Positions 12,730 through 24,480 of a stretch of 64,000 nt of DNA are shown one piece after another. Position 1 is the stretch's first letter. Each line of letters opens with the position of its first letter. The translations under genes were made by a program, and so were the position numbers. The notes beneath the pieces were generated by a model, which did not search any database, had not been told where the DNA came from, and worked only from the letters and a program-made list of their open reading frames with translations. The stretch comes from Erigeron canadensis (Eukaryota; Streptophyta; Magnoliopsida; Asterales; Asteraceae): the NCBI RefSeq assembly GCF_010389155.1, contig NC_057765.1, positions 39,575,559 to 39,639,558 of the forward strand, given 5' to 3'.

Positions 12730-14081
12730 ACAAAAGATTGGAATGATCAATGAGTCATAGAAGATTCATATGTGAAAGTGGGCTTTTGCATTAATGAAGT
12801 TTCTTTCTTGTGACTTTAAACTTTAAAAGTCCAAATCTTGTGAAAGTTTACCAACATTACAACCACCAAAACTCAATTTATGGTTTGCAATTCCTTTTTG
12901 GAAACATATCAGGATACGTAGTACTACCAGCAAGAAAAATCTGATACATCACCGTTTAGAGCCCTTTTCGACGTAGTTTCTTAATCATAATGATTAATGA
13001 ACACATTAATTACTTGTAAAGAGTCTTAAAAAGAGAAATAAGCGTTTGCAAGTCGTTACAACACAACACATTTGACCCAAACCTGTTATGACCCATTACA
13101 CAACTCGACCAATCTGCTCATATTGCCACCTCTACAAATTGGAACAAAGGTATTCATAACATAAAAACATTCAAAAAAGAGAAAGTTGAAGTATTCACAC
13201 CTTGAATATAAACGCGATAGCACATATGGGAATTATGTACCCCCAGGACCAGTGCAATACAAAATATAACTTTGTTACTTTTTATTCTTTCCTTGTTCTT
13301 ATATTTGCTAATAGCGCCTAAATCATGATTCAGTTATAACTACATACTGTGTAATCTGATCTCCTTTTGACAAGATTCTGCAGACTTTTAATAACCAGTT
13401 GAAAAGTTTAACAGGAAAAAGATTGCAGTGACCTAAAGAAGAGGAGTATGTAAATGTTTGCTTTTGCATTAATTAGATAGATAGATGAGACTTCAGAAGC
13501 TCATTTCTTGTGAATTTTAGCAAAACCTATACCTCCAAAACTTACTACATGTTTGCAATAATCCTTTTGATAACGTGAGTGTGAAATTTCCATTTTAATA
13601 GCAACAAGTAAACCAAATTCACCATCTTAGTTTTTCTTGACAAAAATTAAGTAGAAGTTCAAATGCCACTCGAGCCTTTATAATTGATTTAGTCTTAAGA
13701 GTCAGTAATTTGTATTGTTCTGAATACTACAAATGCAATATTGGAATTTATATACAATCGGTAAGTTATAAATTCTTGAATAGCAAGCACAATCTGCTAC
13801 AGATCGACGATTGGGGTGTCAAGATCACACTTTCAAAGAACACTTTACGATTACATGAGATATGATTTGGGTTGATGAAATGCCGAAAAGCCTGCTCAAC
13901 TATAAACATGAGGTCTATGTTTCATTTATCTCACCCATTTTAGTATTTTAGACAACACAATGGAAGTCAATATAATAGCGAACTTACATGATATACATTT
14001 CCAAAGAAGAATAAGTGGAAAAAATTTCTCACGAGTATCATGCAACTCAAAACTCAACTAACAGAAGAAATGTAGCCCGTC
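12730..14081. other. Spacer between epimerase and galactosyltransferase genes
   Basis: About 1.35 kb. It should hold the epimerase promoter and the 3' UTR of the galactosyltransferase, both on the minus strand. No further gene or transposon end recognised. Confidence 0.45.
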
Positions 14082-17000
14082 TCAAGAAACCGCACATATG
14101 GCCCCTGGAAAAAATAGAGCATAACAAGGTAAGTGTTTGGATTGATGGACACCTACATGACAATAGTTGCAACTTGCTAGAAACCATATATAACACATGA
14201 CATTTACATGATTTAGTATTTTCCCTACATCAAGATCAACTATGTTGTTCTTTATTAAAAAGTTGCTTGAACTTTGCAGTAAATAGGAAACAACCTAGTT
14301 CCTTTTATAACAAAACACAATATGTATTATTCTGTTTATCATAGATAAGACATTGCTAAAAGATGTAAAACCTAACTAAATTTTCTTTTCATGTGATCAA
14401 CATTGTGCCGGTGTGACTATCTAGCCTAAATATTACAAAGTTCGATTGGTATGAAGCCTAGTTCTTACGGAAGTTGGTATGGTAATTAAGACCAGTAAGA
14501 ATAGCGATTCTTTTGATAATTTAACGCAGTTTTCTCTCTTATAGTCTTATGTATGACCCTGTATTTGTCCATATCTCCATACATGGATGATTGGATGTAG
14601 GAAATTGTTGAGCTACTTAGATTAGAGGTGGCAAAATGGGTGGGTCTAGCAGGTTGTTTAACGTGTCAACTTGGGTCCTTGTATGTATTGGTTGAAATGG
14701 GTCAGGTTTAACATGAAACACTTTTTGTCCAAAAATATGAAAATAGAAGTGTGTCAAATATGATATAAAAGTAATACTTTGATATTCCTTGAACGGTTTT
14801 CAAGAGGTTTATGCATCAGAGATATACTTTGAGGGATTTTCGACCTGTTTGACCCATTGCATTTTTTTTGGCTGCGTTTCTAATTGACCAACACATAAGT
14901 AATTGGGTTCAAAACCTCTACTTCGTAGGGGAACTTAAAGCGAGACTCATGAGAGACATATTAGATAAACAACAACCTCTACTTCGTAAGGGAACTTAAA
15001 ACGAGACTCGTGAGAGATGTATTAGATTAACAACCTGAAGACCAAGATGTGCAGCAAAACTTCCCTTCATCAACATGCTTCACGTCAAGGCCAATGAACC
15101 ATGATCCAGCACTGACATCATCATGAGCATATGTACGAAGTATTGATCTACCAAAGCATATAGCAGATGATAGGAGATCTTAAGTAATGTAACTGTACTA
15201 ACTGAGTTTGTGACATGACGCAAAAGCAGACATCAAAAAAGAAAAAGCAGGTGCTTACTTATTAATTGAGATAAACTGAGCCAACGCTCGAGATACAGCA
15301 AATATTTCCCCGGAAGCATGCCGAAAATATCTGCATGTAGAAACAATATTTATTGATCAGTAAAACACACCTAGATGGATTTTGCAGTAAAATATGCAAA
15401 TATCACAACAATCAACTGTAATATATATACAATAAAGAGCTACAAGGGATTATGAGAATTTACGATTTTTTATCCCCAAACTTCCACCACTCTGGTTCAT
15501 ACCATTTGTCGGTCCTGCACAAATACAAAGAGCACATGATTAACTAAATCTACTTTAAATAAACCTACAGAGGAATACAATATCGTAAAAGCTCATTAAC
15601 TAACTCACGATTTGGAAAAAACGCCACCAGACTTCATACACCCAATATAGGCACGGGGCTTATTTACATGGTTAAAAAGAATAGAACCAAGGGCATCTGC
15701 AGAACACATGACAATTCCAGCTATAAGCATAACTGCACATCTCTTAAAGTTATGTAAAATGATTCATATAGCATCCTTAACTAGCTGTTATTCGTTCATT
15801 TTTTTAATATATAACTATATAAGTAGCCTTGGGAAGAACTGAATGAAAGGAAACAAAGCTACGTACCAATATTGAGATATATATCATCATTAACCTTAAC
15901 ATAGAACTCTGCGTCCCAGTGTTCTAATGCTTCAATAAAGAACAACTTTGTTTTCTTTGGCTGCTCTTCCGGTGCCTCCACATGATCATTCTGTTAAAGT
16001 AATAATGTATAAGGGAGAAGGATCACACTATGTCAAGTGAATGATCAAGAATGCCAACATACAATAATAAGGAAGTCATTTGTCTTCTCGTTCTCATTTC
16101 TGATGTCCCTGTCTGAACTGTCTCCATGATTTGAACTACATTTCATAAGTCAAATTAGATGCTAATTAGGATGATCTTCTGTTTGGTGTTAATTACGAAC
16201 AGAAATACCTTCTGCCTATAACAAATCGTATGATTATGCCCTTCTCATCTTCCAAATTTTTTAGGGCAGCTCCTGCATTAAGCGTATCCAGCTAATCATT
16301 TGTTGGGATATAACTGAAAAATCAATTATAACTTATAACAGGAACTGAAGTCCAAGATATAGTAGAAGCTTATTTCACCAGCAGCAACATTATGATTAAG
16401 CTATCTTATCTTGAACAACATACACTGATTGCACTGAATTCATCTATAATCTCCTTCACGTATATGTCGAATATTACCGCATGATTGAGTTTTCCAACCT
16501 GTTTTTACTTTTCTGGGACTAAAAACTAATCCTACATAGACCAACTGGATAGCTGAAGTTAAACATAGATAGGTTAACTAAACTTTGGAAACAAACAAAA
16601 AACTTAATTTATCGTGTCATTTTTATACAACTTAAGAGTAAAACTAATGCCCGGGGAACCTTAAGCATACAAATCAAAATATGACCAAAATTTGCAAAGT
16701 TTAGATTATAATGTGGTATGCAGGCAGAGGTTTCAAAGGATGTTAACTAATACAGAAGTTAAGGTTAGGATGAAACTCACAAAAGGAAAGGGAATTCTAC
16801 CAGTAGGCATCCATGCCTTACGGATTGCTTCTCTGTTGTGTCGGCGGCCAAAACCTGTAAGAATTCCAACAACAGCCAGAAGCTTCTTGTTATCATTTGT
16901 GCCTTTAGATTCTACAAGATGCTTTGAAACAAATCCTTCCTGCTTAGCTTTGTCTAGCTCAATCTGAAGCATAGCTAACTTTTTTTGACGTTGCCTATCA

Positions 17001-19433
17001 ATAAGCAACAATTTAGTTCAATACTAAGTTGTCCGAGATTTAGTCCAAAAGAAACAAGAAATTAAGAATTTGAAACAACTAGAAATACAAACCTGCATTC
17101 TATGACTTTCAAAGTGTCATCAACAGATATAGTAGATTCACCCTGCAAACATTAGATGAAATTTAAAATGCTGGCCTTTGTTAGATATACTCGGAAGTCG
17201 GAAGAGTATCTTTGTTCTTTCGTGCAAAATCAGGGAATCAAATTTGTTCAGCATACAATATACATTAAAGCTAAGTGTTTCTAGATATATCCAACTTCTC
17301 ACATTTCATTCAAATCTTGTTACGTGTGTACCACACTTTTAACTCGTTTATATTGATATGTATCCAGAGACGGACGACTCTTCATCAGGTAACCAGTTAT
17401 TTTTGCTTATGTGACAGCAATATAAGTTGCCACGTCATCAAAAGCGGCACCAAGTCACTGGTTTATAAGTTTATAAGGAGGGTAGATATGTTTAATGGTA
17501 ATAATTGGAAATATCATACTACATACAAAGGCAAGTTTTCAAGTAGGATAGATTGAGGAACATTTGGCACTATCTATTAACGCCAAAATAGAGCAGAAAA
17601 TTATCACTTGAACTATGTAATCAAAGAATCCAACAGAAATTTTCAGCTGACATTTGCATTGATGTCCTTACCTTTTTCTAATTTGGCAAAGACCTTGTCT
17701 TTCAGTAACATTATCACAAATTGAAACACTTTCTAGTACAACATTCTAAAAAAGTCCCTTTGTCAATAACACAAGACAAATGTGATAGAAAAAGGTTTTG
17801 TTTTTTTTTGCCACTATATGGCTATATATAATACTAGATTAAACCCGCACGTTGTGCGGGACTGACTATGAACGTAAACTAAAATTAACTGATAATTACA
17901 TTATTATTCATAGTTTATGATAATATAAAAAAGTCAATTTACAACTGGTGTAAATAATAAAATTATAATTTATCTATATTCCCTTATAAAAAGTATTGGA
18001 TCTCTTAAAATTCAACATTTTTTCCCCCAAAATACCCCTACTTAAACATAAACCCTTATATACCCTTCTTTCCATCATTCTCTCTAATTATTACACACTC
18101 TCATCAACCTTCTATTATCCTCTGTCGCCGCCCTCCTTCTCCACCGCCTCCCTCGATCTCCACCGGTGCCTCCATTTTATACTGTCATCACCTTCTAGCC
18201 TTCGCAACGCGCAGACACTATGCTCGTAAATATATAATATATACTTATCAAATATGTTAAAGAATGATTAATGAAACGTAAATATTTATAAATCATAAAA
18301 TTCTTTTTTCTATGATCTATATATATATATATATATATAGTAAATATAATATAAAAAACAATCTCATTTAAAACAATGATCATTATTTATTTTTTATATT
18401 TTTTTAGACGCCACAATAATAATTCTCATTGAATTAATAAAAAGACGTTTTCTAAAGCATATATAAACATCTTTGCGCTCATATATAATCAAAATACGGA
18501 ATCTAAACAAATATTAAGTTAGATCAAATGGTTTGTGCATAATATTAAAAGTTAGAAGTCAAGAGTTCTAATTTTGTATTTGGCTTTTTTATTTGCTATT
18601 TAAGATTAATTTAAAAAAATGTTGACATGGCAAATGAAGTGTCACATGAGCATTAAAAAATATACATCTAAATGTCAATATATCCAAAAAAAACATTAAA
18701 ATTATTAGAGAATGACACCTAAGAATAAAGCCTAGTTGGCATAAAAAGAGAACTAGGAAAAAACATATCCTCTCTTAGTTATAAATTACCCTGTGGTTAT
18801 AAAAATGTTGACATGGCAAATGAAGTGTCACATGAGCATTAAAAAATATACATCTAAATGTCAATATATCCAAAAAAAAACATTAAAATTATTAGAGAAT
18901 GACACCTAAGAATAAAGCCTGGTTGGCACAAAAAGAGAACTAGGAAAAAACATATCCTCTTAGTTATAAAAAACATATCCTCTCTTAGAATAAAGCCTTA
19001 TGGTTATTTACCCTGTAATTACCAAAATGCTTTATAAATTAAAATACTGGATCAGATATATATAAAAGTAAAAATTTGAATTAAAAAAAAAAAAAAAGAA
19101 AGAAAGAAAGACAAACCTGGCCAGTTTTCCGATCAAGCTCTTTAACTATATAAACCCTTGATTCCGCCTCCTGCCACAATCTTGAAAACACACACACACA
19201 CACACACAAAACTAGTTACAATATATATAACTAGATATATGTATATCAATGTAGTATACATACAATTATAAAAATAGATAGATATAGATGAAAGAGGAAT
19301 ACCGGTAGGCAAGGAAGAAGGCAGCCATGGTGGCAAACATGGAGAGAATGAGATATGAAATACGCCATTGAAATGCTGAACTAGAATTTGAAGAAGTGGA
19401 TACCCTGTTGTTTGAGCCCCTACTGCTACGCAT
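14082..19433 (-). CDS. HPGT: Hydroxyproline O-galactosyltransferase (GT31, HPGT type)
   Basis: Golgi type II membrane enzyme that adds the first galactose to hydroxyproline of arabinogalactan proteins. Twelve exons: 19433-19303, 19180-19117, 17142-17093, 16994-16801, 16272-16209, 16135-16063, 15990-15867, 15696-15609, 15514-15464, 15330-15259, 15147-15035, 14104-14082. Frame holds at every join, giving 348 aa, close to Arabidopsis HPGT1-3. N-terminal Ser/Arg-rich tail, one membrane helix (ISYLILSMFATMAAFFLAY), a stem with the DUF4094 stretch (DRKTGQ...ISVDDTLKVIEC), then the GT31 fold: VVGILTGFG, RKAWMPTG, IIIRFVIGR, FYVKVNDDIYLN (metal-binding DxD region), AYIGCMKSG, WYEPEWWKFGD, YFRHASGEIF, YAHDDVSAGSWFIGL and FCCTSW. 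The last exon has only 23 nt and gives the family-like end GAICAVS; without it, exon 11 reads on to SSGC-stop. No galectin domain, unlike GALT2-6. Confidence 0.92.
14914..15035. repeat. 61-bp tandem duplication at the end of HPGT exon 11
   Basis: Two copies of a 61-bp unit (acctctacttcgtaggggaa and acctctacttcgtaagggaa) run from about 14914 to 15035. The right edge meets the exon 11 donor (minus-strand CTTCAG/GTTGTTAATC), so the duplication lies in the start of intron 11. Confidence 0.75.
17834..17862 (-). mobile_element. Helitron 3' terminus inside an HPGT intron
   Basis: Minus strand: hairpin CCCGCACAACGTGCGGG, then TTTAATCTAG followed by T, the classic Helitron 3' end. The matching TC 5' end would lie at a higher coordinate within the same intron, but I could not fix it. 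Confidence 0.55.
18616..18975. repeat. 186-bp tandem duplication in HPGT intron 2
   Basis: A unit starting with atgttgacatggcaaatgaa repeats with a period of 186 bp (18616-18801 and 18802-18975) with very few differences. A short further partial copy (aacatatcctctcttag) follows. Non-coding. Confidence 0.85.
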
Positions 19434-19624
19434 TTCCTTGTAATAATAAACTGTTTTTTTTTTTAAATTGTGAGTAGTAGTTTGTGATTTGTGATATATT
19501 AGTATATGTGTTAGAAAAGAGAAGAAGGTGAAACAAAATGGGACATACACAAAAGGCAGTTTGGTGTGTCAGAGTGACTGAGGAACAACCTTTACGTTTT
19601 TGGACCAGAGGGAGTTAGAATATT

Positions 19625-20960
19625 AGGAGTAGCCCGTTTCCACTCTCTTTTTCGGGTGGAACGCCTCAGAACGTCTGGTCTCGGTCCTGGAGGGCATTCC
19701 ACCTTCTTAATTACCGTGCCCCTTTGGATTTGTAACGGAGGTTTAGGCGGTTTCGTTTTTGTCTTATAGCCTGCACAGGTGTACCTTTGGTGTGTCTCTT
19801 GCCATTTAAATGCCTTAATTCGCGTGCCAAGCTTATTTATATATACGAATATGTATCATCTGATTAAAAAAATTATCCACATTATATTTTACAACCAAAC
19901 CACATTCACATTATTTTTTATATTATTACAACAAATCATACTACGTTGGATCATCAGACGACTCTGATTTCGAAGAAACACAACCTGAACAAATTTATAC
20001 TTCACCGTCACAAAATCCCACAAGACGCAAGCATCGGAAGAAACAAACCGATGCGCCAAAAAAAACCAAAGTCAAATCCCTTGGAGAAAGAACGAAGGCA
20101 TGGCTTTGTGTCAAGCTTGGGTTGTTATATCCGAAGACCCCAATTATAGTATTTTTTGTATATTTACATTTATATACATATTTATAAAAATTTATTGTTT
20201 TTCTAACTTTTTTTTTGTAGCCTTGTATCATAAACGAAATTTCTTTTGGCCCGGAGTTTTAGAATAATATCACAGTATTTTAAATAGAACGTCCTATCGA
20301 AGTCTCGATTCGTTGAAAAATTTGTATTCTTTGAAGAATGGCAGTTGTTGAGTACATCTTCCGTCTGGGAAATAGTGGAAAATTGGGGTTTGAAGGGTAG
20401 TGATGGTGAACCGAGTTCTAGTTCAACGGGTCAACAAGGCGAAGGGTCATCACATGCGGAGCCGTCACATAAGGGCAAATCTAAGGATGAAATAGCCGAA
20501 GAGATGCTTGAAACTAAGAGAGCGGAACTAGAAACAAATGAATTGAATTTCTTGGCTACAGACTTATCGCATCTCCCACCGAACCAAAGACATGTTTTGG
20601 AAAAAAGGAAACGAAAGATTCTTGCCAAATACGTCGACTAGTTGTTTTTCTTAATTGTCAATTTTTTTTATTTTTTTTTTACTTTTTATTCGGTATTTTT
20701 ATTTTATGTTTTATGTAAGGTTTTTTAGTGTGATGTGTTTTTTATTTAATAAAGAGTAATATCTTTTTTATTTATTTAATAAAAAGTATAATGTTTTATA
20801 TAATTTATTTATAAAATCAAAAAAAAAAAATTAGGAATGCCCTCAGGGGCATTCCTTCACCCTAAAGGAATGGGTGGAATGCCCCTCATGATTGTGCTTG
20901 GACACATGTCAAGTGTGGAGTGGAAGAGGGGCATTTCATGGATGCTCCACTCCTCCTAGT
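19625..20960 (+). mobile_element. Probable Harbinger-like element, decayed
   Basis: GC-richer ends flank an AT-rich middle with a broken gene. The left end (taggagtagcccgtttccac...ggagggcattccacc) and the right end (aatgggtggaatgcccctca...tgctccactcctcctag) are imperfect inverted repeats sharing the GGCATTCCACC block and the GGAGT outer bases. TAG flanks both sides but may be part of the ends. Together with the internal ORF1-like gene, this suggests a PIF/Harbinger-related element about 1.3 kb long without a DDE transposase. Confidence 0.45.
19942..20641 (+). pseudogene. Myb/NAM-associated ORF1-like gene, frameshifted
   Basis: Two broken parts of a protein resembling the plant 'NAM-associated C-terminal domain' or Harbinger ORF1 family. 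Part 1 (19946-20155) reads SSDDSDFEETQPEQ, then a basic tract RRKHRKKQ; a one-base shift is needed to reach ALCQAWVVISEDPN, the conserved SANT-like helix. Part 2 (20345-20641) encodes a Ser-rich linker and a charged coiled-coil tail (DEIAEEMLETKRAELE...), ending VLEKRKRKILAKYVD. The middle of the domain is missing. Family assignment rests on the ALCQAWV..SEDP motif and layout; moderate confidence. Confidence 0.5.
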
Positions 20961-21780
20961 CTTAGTCTTGCTTTTCAATCAACCACCAAATTACTAATTG
21001 ATTATTTCACATCCTGGATGTCCTTAGAAAGAACAACGGTGAAAGATCAATCTACAACAATTTTTAGTGGGGAAAAGAATATTAGGCTTTTAAGTATTTA
21101 AGTTGGGTAAAAACCCCTTACATACCTTTTGTTAAGAGGTAAAAAAAAATAAGGGTCAAATATTTATTCAAAATGTTAAAAAATTATTATGTGAGGAGTT
21201 TTTCATTCAAATTAGATGCATAAGAGCTCTATACTCACTTTTTCCTTTCTAATAATATGTATGATGCAATATAAAATATATTTATTGTGAATAACTAAAT
21301 TTAGAAAAGTTACACCCAGATACAACTATAACTATGAATTATGAACATTGAGATTGAGGATCCACCATGATCCTTGAAAAGCAAGGCAAATCATTCGTGG
21401 TTATAGAGAATTAGACCCAAATGGCCAAATTAATTTAGGATTTTGCTAACTATAGCCCAAGGCTATAATTAAATATTCCATTTGTAACAGTGTTCTTTAT
21501 TTAGTGTTCCAATATTAATTTCATATAGAATCTTTAATACTTTTTAATTATGGTATCTAGTATCCTATTAATAACTCCAATTTATTTTTAAAATGTTACA
21601 TATTCTTATCGTGACCCAATATTGAGAAAAAATATGCCTTTTACCATCCTGATCAAATTGTTTACCACTTGTAACGAATTTGTAAGGGTTTAGTTCTATA
21701 CTCATTTTTTAAAGGTAAAGTTATACTTAAATTAAGAAAGGTTTAATCTTGTATAAGAAAATAATAATGGATGATTATGT
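20961..21780. other. Intergenic, no gene seen
   Basis: AT-rich spacer. A short phrase at 21430-21480 (ctaactatagcccaaggcta) resembles the ends of the small MITEs at 22471 and 23134, but no full element could be delimited. Confidence 0.4.
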
Positions 21781-21799
21781 GGGTAAAAATATATGATTT

Positions 21800-22180
21800 T
21801 ATATTTGTAGACGATTCCCTAATGGTGTGAAAGATTAGCCTCACGACACCAAGTGTTTTTATGAAAGTGTTTGTGTGTGTAAGAATGCGTTAGGCTTTTG
21901 GAGGATCCTTTGAGGGGTATTTATAGCCCTCTTTAGAAGGATCCAAACGTTGCAAGTTAACGGTAACGTTTGACATACAGCCGTTAACATTTGGACAGTT
22001 GTGCCATGCTCTTTGTCCTTAAGAGTACAGGGTACAAATTGTACGTACTGACGTACGTTCTAAGTTGTACTATTTGTCTGTGGAATACGCGTAGAGTCCG
22101 GAGCTTAAGGACTATTGTTAGGTTCCCGCTTTGTTTTTAGTACAATAATCCGGAGAGTCCGGAGTATTGACGATGGTACA
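21800..22180 (-). mobile_element. Possible LTR fragment with internal promoter
   Basis: On the minus strand a clear TATA element (GGCTATAAATACCCCTC, near 21916-21932) is followed by a GC-richer leader through cacttggtgtcgtgaggcta. The region is richer in GC than its flanks and shows no reading frame. It looks like the U3/R part of a retrotransposon LTR, but I could find neither matching ends nor a target duplication. Confidence 0.3.
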
Positions 22181-22470
22181 TCATCACTCATATACAACAC
22201 AATTCTAGAATTTATATATGTGATCCTAACAAAATTAGTTTCGCATATGAAATATCATTATGTGGTATATATTTCAAAGAAAACGAAATTTAAGTAATAA
22301 AATAAATAAAGTAGAAGTTTTTTGAGAGAAAATAACAATCCATAGTACTTCATGGTTGAATCAGTTGATCGAACATAGCCTAAATACTAATTAACGAAAA
22401 ATAAATCAAAGGAGATAATGAGACAAGAACTTTTGTAGGAAGATGAATACATTATAAATAAATAAAAGAG

Positions 22471-22620
22471 TTTGTTAAATACACCCCTTAGGGCTGTGTT
22501 TAAGGTGCATAAATTGTTTGTACATTTACCATGAAAATCAGGGGGCGAACTTTTAATATGGAAGGTATAAAGTTTTTTTATGCACGTTAAATACAGCCCT
22601 AGGGCTGTATTTAGCATTTC
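22471..22620 (+). mobile_element. MITE family B, copy 1
   Basis: 150 bp bounded by ttgttaaatacacccctta on the left and agggctgtatttagca on the right, mutually inverted ends built on TGCTAAATACAGCCCT. A second copy in the opposite direction lies at 23134-23285. Non-coding. Confidence 0.75.
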
Positions 22621-22829
22621 CCATAAAAAAAAAGTGGTACTATGTATTTTTTTTTTCTTTAGTAATGTCTTCATCGTTCATCAACAAAAGAGTGAAAATT
22701 ATAAATCGTTATTGTGTTTATTAGAGGCTTAGAGCCGATAAAAAAATGTGTAATTAAAAAGGAAAAAATGAATTATTAATAGACTTATAAACATTTCTCA
22801 TTTTCCGTCTTTCACTCTTTTGTGGCTGG

Positions 22830-22925
22830 AGGTCCCTATGAAAGCAGTCTTTCTATCTTTGTGTAGAGGTAAGACTGTCTACAGCTTACCCCGCGTAGGG
22901 ATTGGATCCTGTTGTTTGTTGTATA
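22830..22925 (+). mobile_element. Au-SINE-like 3' fragment
   Basis: Contains gaggtaagactgtctacag, cttaccccgcgtagggattg and a TTGTTTGTTGT tail, the characteristic 3' half of Au-type plant SINEs. The 5' pol III promoter half is not evident, so this is probably a truncated copy. Confidence 0.5.
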
Positions 22926-23133
22926 TTCCTTATAAAGTTAATATTGAAACATTAAATAGCTAGAATATTGTTAAAATGGAATGCTTAACTATAGTCATGG
23001 GGCTATAGTTTGCAAAACCCATTAATTTAAGTCTATCATGTCACTCTGTAAGTCTGTAACAAACAATTCTTTCTCAAATTCAGTTTGGAGTGTTTTCTTT
23101 TCAAGTTTAACCTTTATAACCCTTTTATTTATG

Positions 23134-23285
23134 GGAAATGCTAAATACAGCCCTAAGGGTGTATTTAACGTGCATAAAAGAACTTATACCTTTCATATTA
23201 AAAGTTCGTCTCCTGATTTTCATGGTAAATGTACAAACAATTTATGCACCTTAAATACAGTCCTTAGGGTTGTATTTAGCAAACC
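23134..23285 (-). mobile_element. MITE family B, copy 2 (inverted)
   Basis: 152 bp running from atgctaaatacagcccta to ttgtatttagca. It matches copy 1 at 22471-22620 along its full length, including the atgcacgttaaata and catggtaaatgtacaaac blocks, in reverse orientation. The two copies form a long inverted repeat with a loop of about 510 bp. Confidence 0.75.
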
Positions 23286-23362
23286 CCTTTATTTATTTAT
23301 TTAACAAATATTGTCCTATTAATGAGCCCTGGCTTAATATGATAGTAATAAACACTTAGATT

Positions 23363-23673
23363 TTTTTTTTTTTATTTTTTTTTTTAAAGGTGTGGATCAT
23401 TTACTCGTAACAAAGGATCTAGTTTACGTTGTCTGAACTGGGTCTGCGCTAGAGAGCCCCCTCACACTCAATATCTAATAGGAGGAGAAACTCCCAACTA
23501 AACCGCACACGACATTTAATTGGGATAAAACCTTGCCCTCTCTGCATGACTCAAACCTGATTCACTAGAGGACTTTATGTGAAATTCCTTTTTAAAAGTC
23601 CTTTCCATGTCTCGAACCCGAGACCTTCAGCATATAAAACTGGTACTCAACCAGTGAGCTATGATGGAAGTAC
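23363..23673 (-). mobile_element. Full-length tRNA-derived SINE with 13-bp TSD
   Basis: Minus strand: a tRNA-like head with A box TAGCTCACTGGTTGAG (23661-23646) and B box GGTTCGAGAC (23618-23609), then a tRNA-unrelated body of about 230 bp and an A-rich tail. Both sides carry the same 13 bp, aaacacttagatt, at 23350-23362 and 23674-23686. Pol III boxes, A tail and target duplication together make a complete, fairly young SINE insertion. Confidence 0.9.
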
Positions 23674-23913
23674 AAACACTTAGATTGTTTACTTACAAAA
23701 TTTAGGTATGCGCATATTTTGGATATGCTTTTAACATCCGATAATTTGAGAGCATTTTGATGACGGGTCATCTTAAATAAAATCATATAAACAACGGAAA
23801 TGACAACCTCCAAAGCAAACTTACATATACGATCATAGCTCTAATCTAATTCGTTCCAATATGCAACTAAAAATTCATAACGAGTGAATTACCGGGGAAA
23901 AAAAAATCTATTT

Positions 23914-24478
23914 ATCTATAATATAACTAAAAGAGGAAGTTGGGGGTACACTTGACACTCTTAATTTCCATCCTTTAGCCTAATACTTCCTCCTTATTAA
24001 TCCTCTATTTTTTTAATTTTTATTTAATAAAAAATGGCCGACATTTTTATAACCCAACACATGTTAACCATCATCTACGACTCCATGTTGTGCATGTATA
24101 GACTGTTTCGGAGTGGAACAACCCGAGGAAAATCAAAACGTTCGAGATGGTCTTTGTTGATGAATTGGTATGTATTTTTCAAATTATATATTGTACACTT
24201 TTTGTTTCTCTTTTGTTGAACTTTTTATTTATCTTTTTATTAAGTTTAATTCTAAATCATTTAGTCAAAAATTGTTATTTGTGTTTGTATTAAGTTTAGA
24301 TATAACAAACTGTAAATTTTTTGTTTAACTAAAGTTGGAAAAAAAAGAGGGTAAACTGAAATTAAAATTTATATGAAGTTAATTTTTATATGTTTCTTCT
24401 TTAGCTTTCGTATTGATTAAGTTGTGATATTTGATTAATATATTTTGAGACTACCCATCCATTAGACGGGCTTGAGCC
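23914..24478 (+). mobile_element. Helitron-like element with remnant RPA-like exon
   Basis: Begins tctataatataactaaaaga and ends near ccattagacgggcttgag. A second copy in reverse orientation occupies about 62955-63771. Inside, 24099-24163 matches the OB-fold exon of that copy (agtggaacaacccgag...gatgaattg followed by a gtatgt donor), but the first part of the exon is deleted and the frame is shifted, so it cannot code. Confidence 0.6.
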
Positions 24479-24480
24479 TT

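Noticed and set aside
19266..19550. 94-codon minus-strand frame starting MYVPFCFTFF
   Set aside because: Its middle is HPGT exon 1, but the upstream part is 5' UTR and the end is intron read-through. The start at 19433 (MRSSRGS) fits the family.
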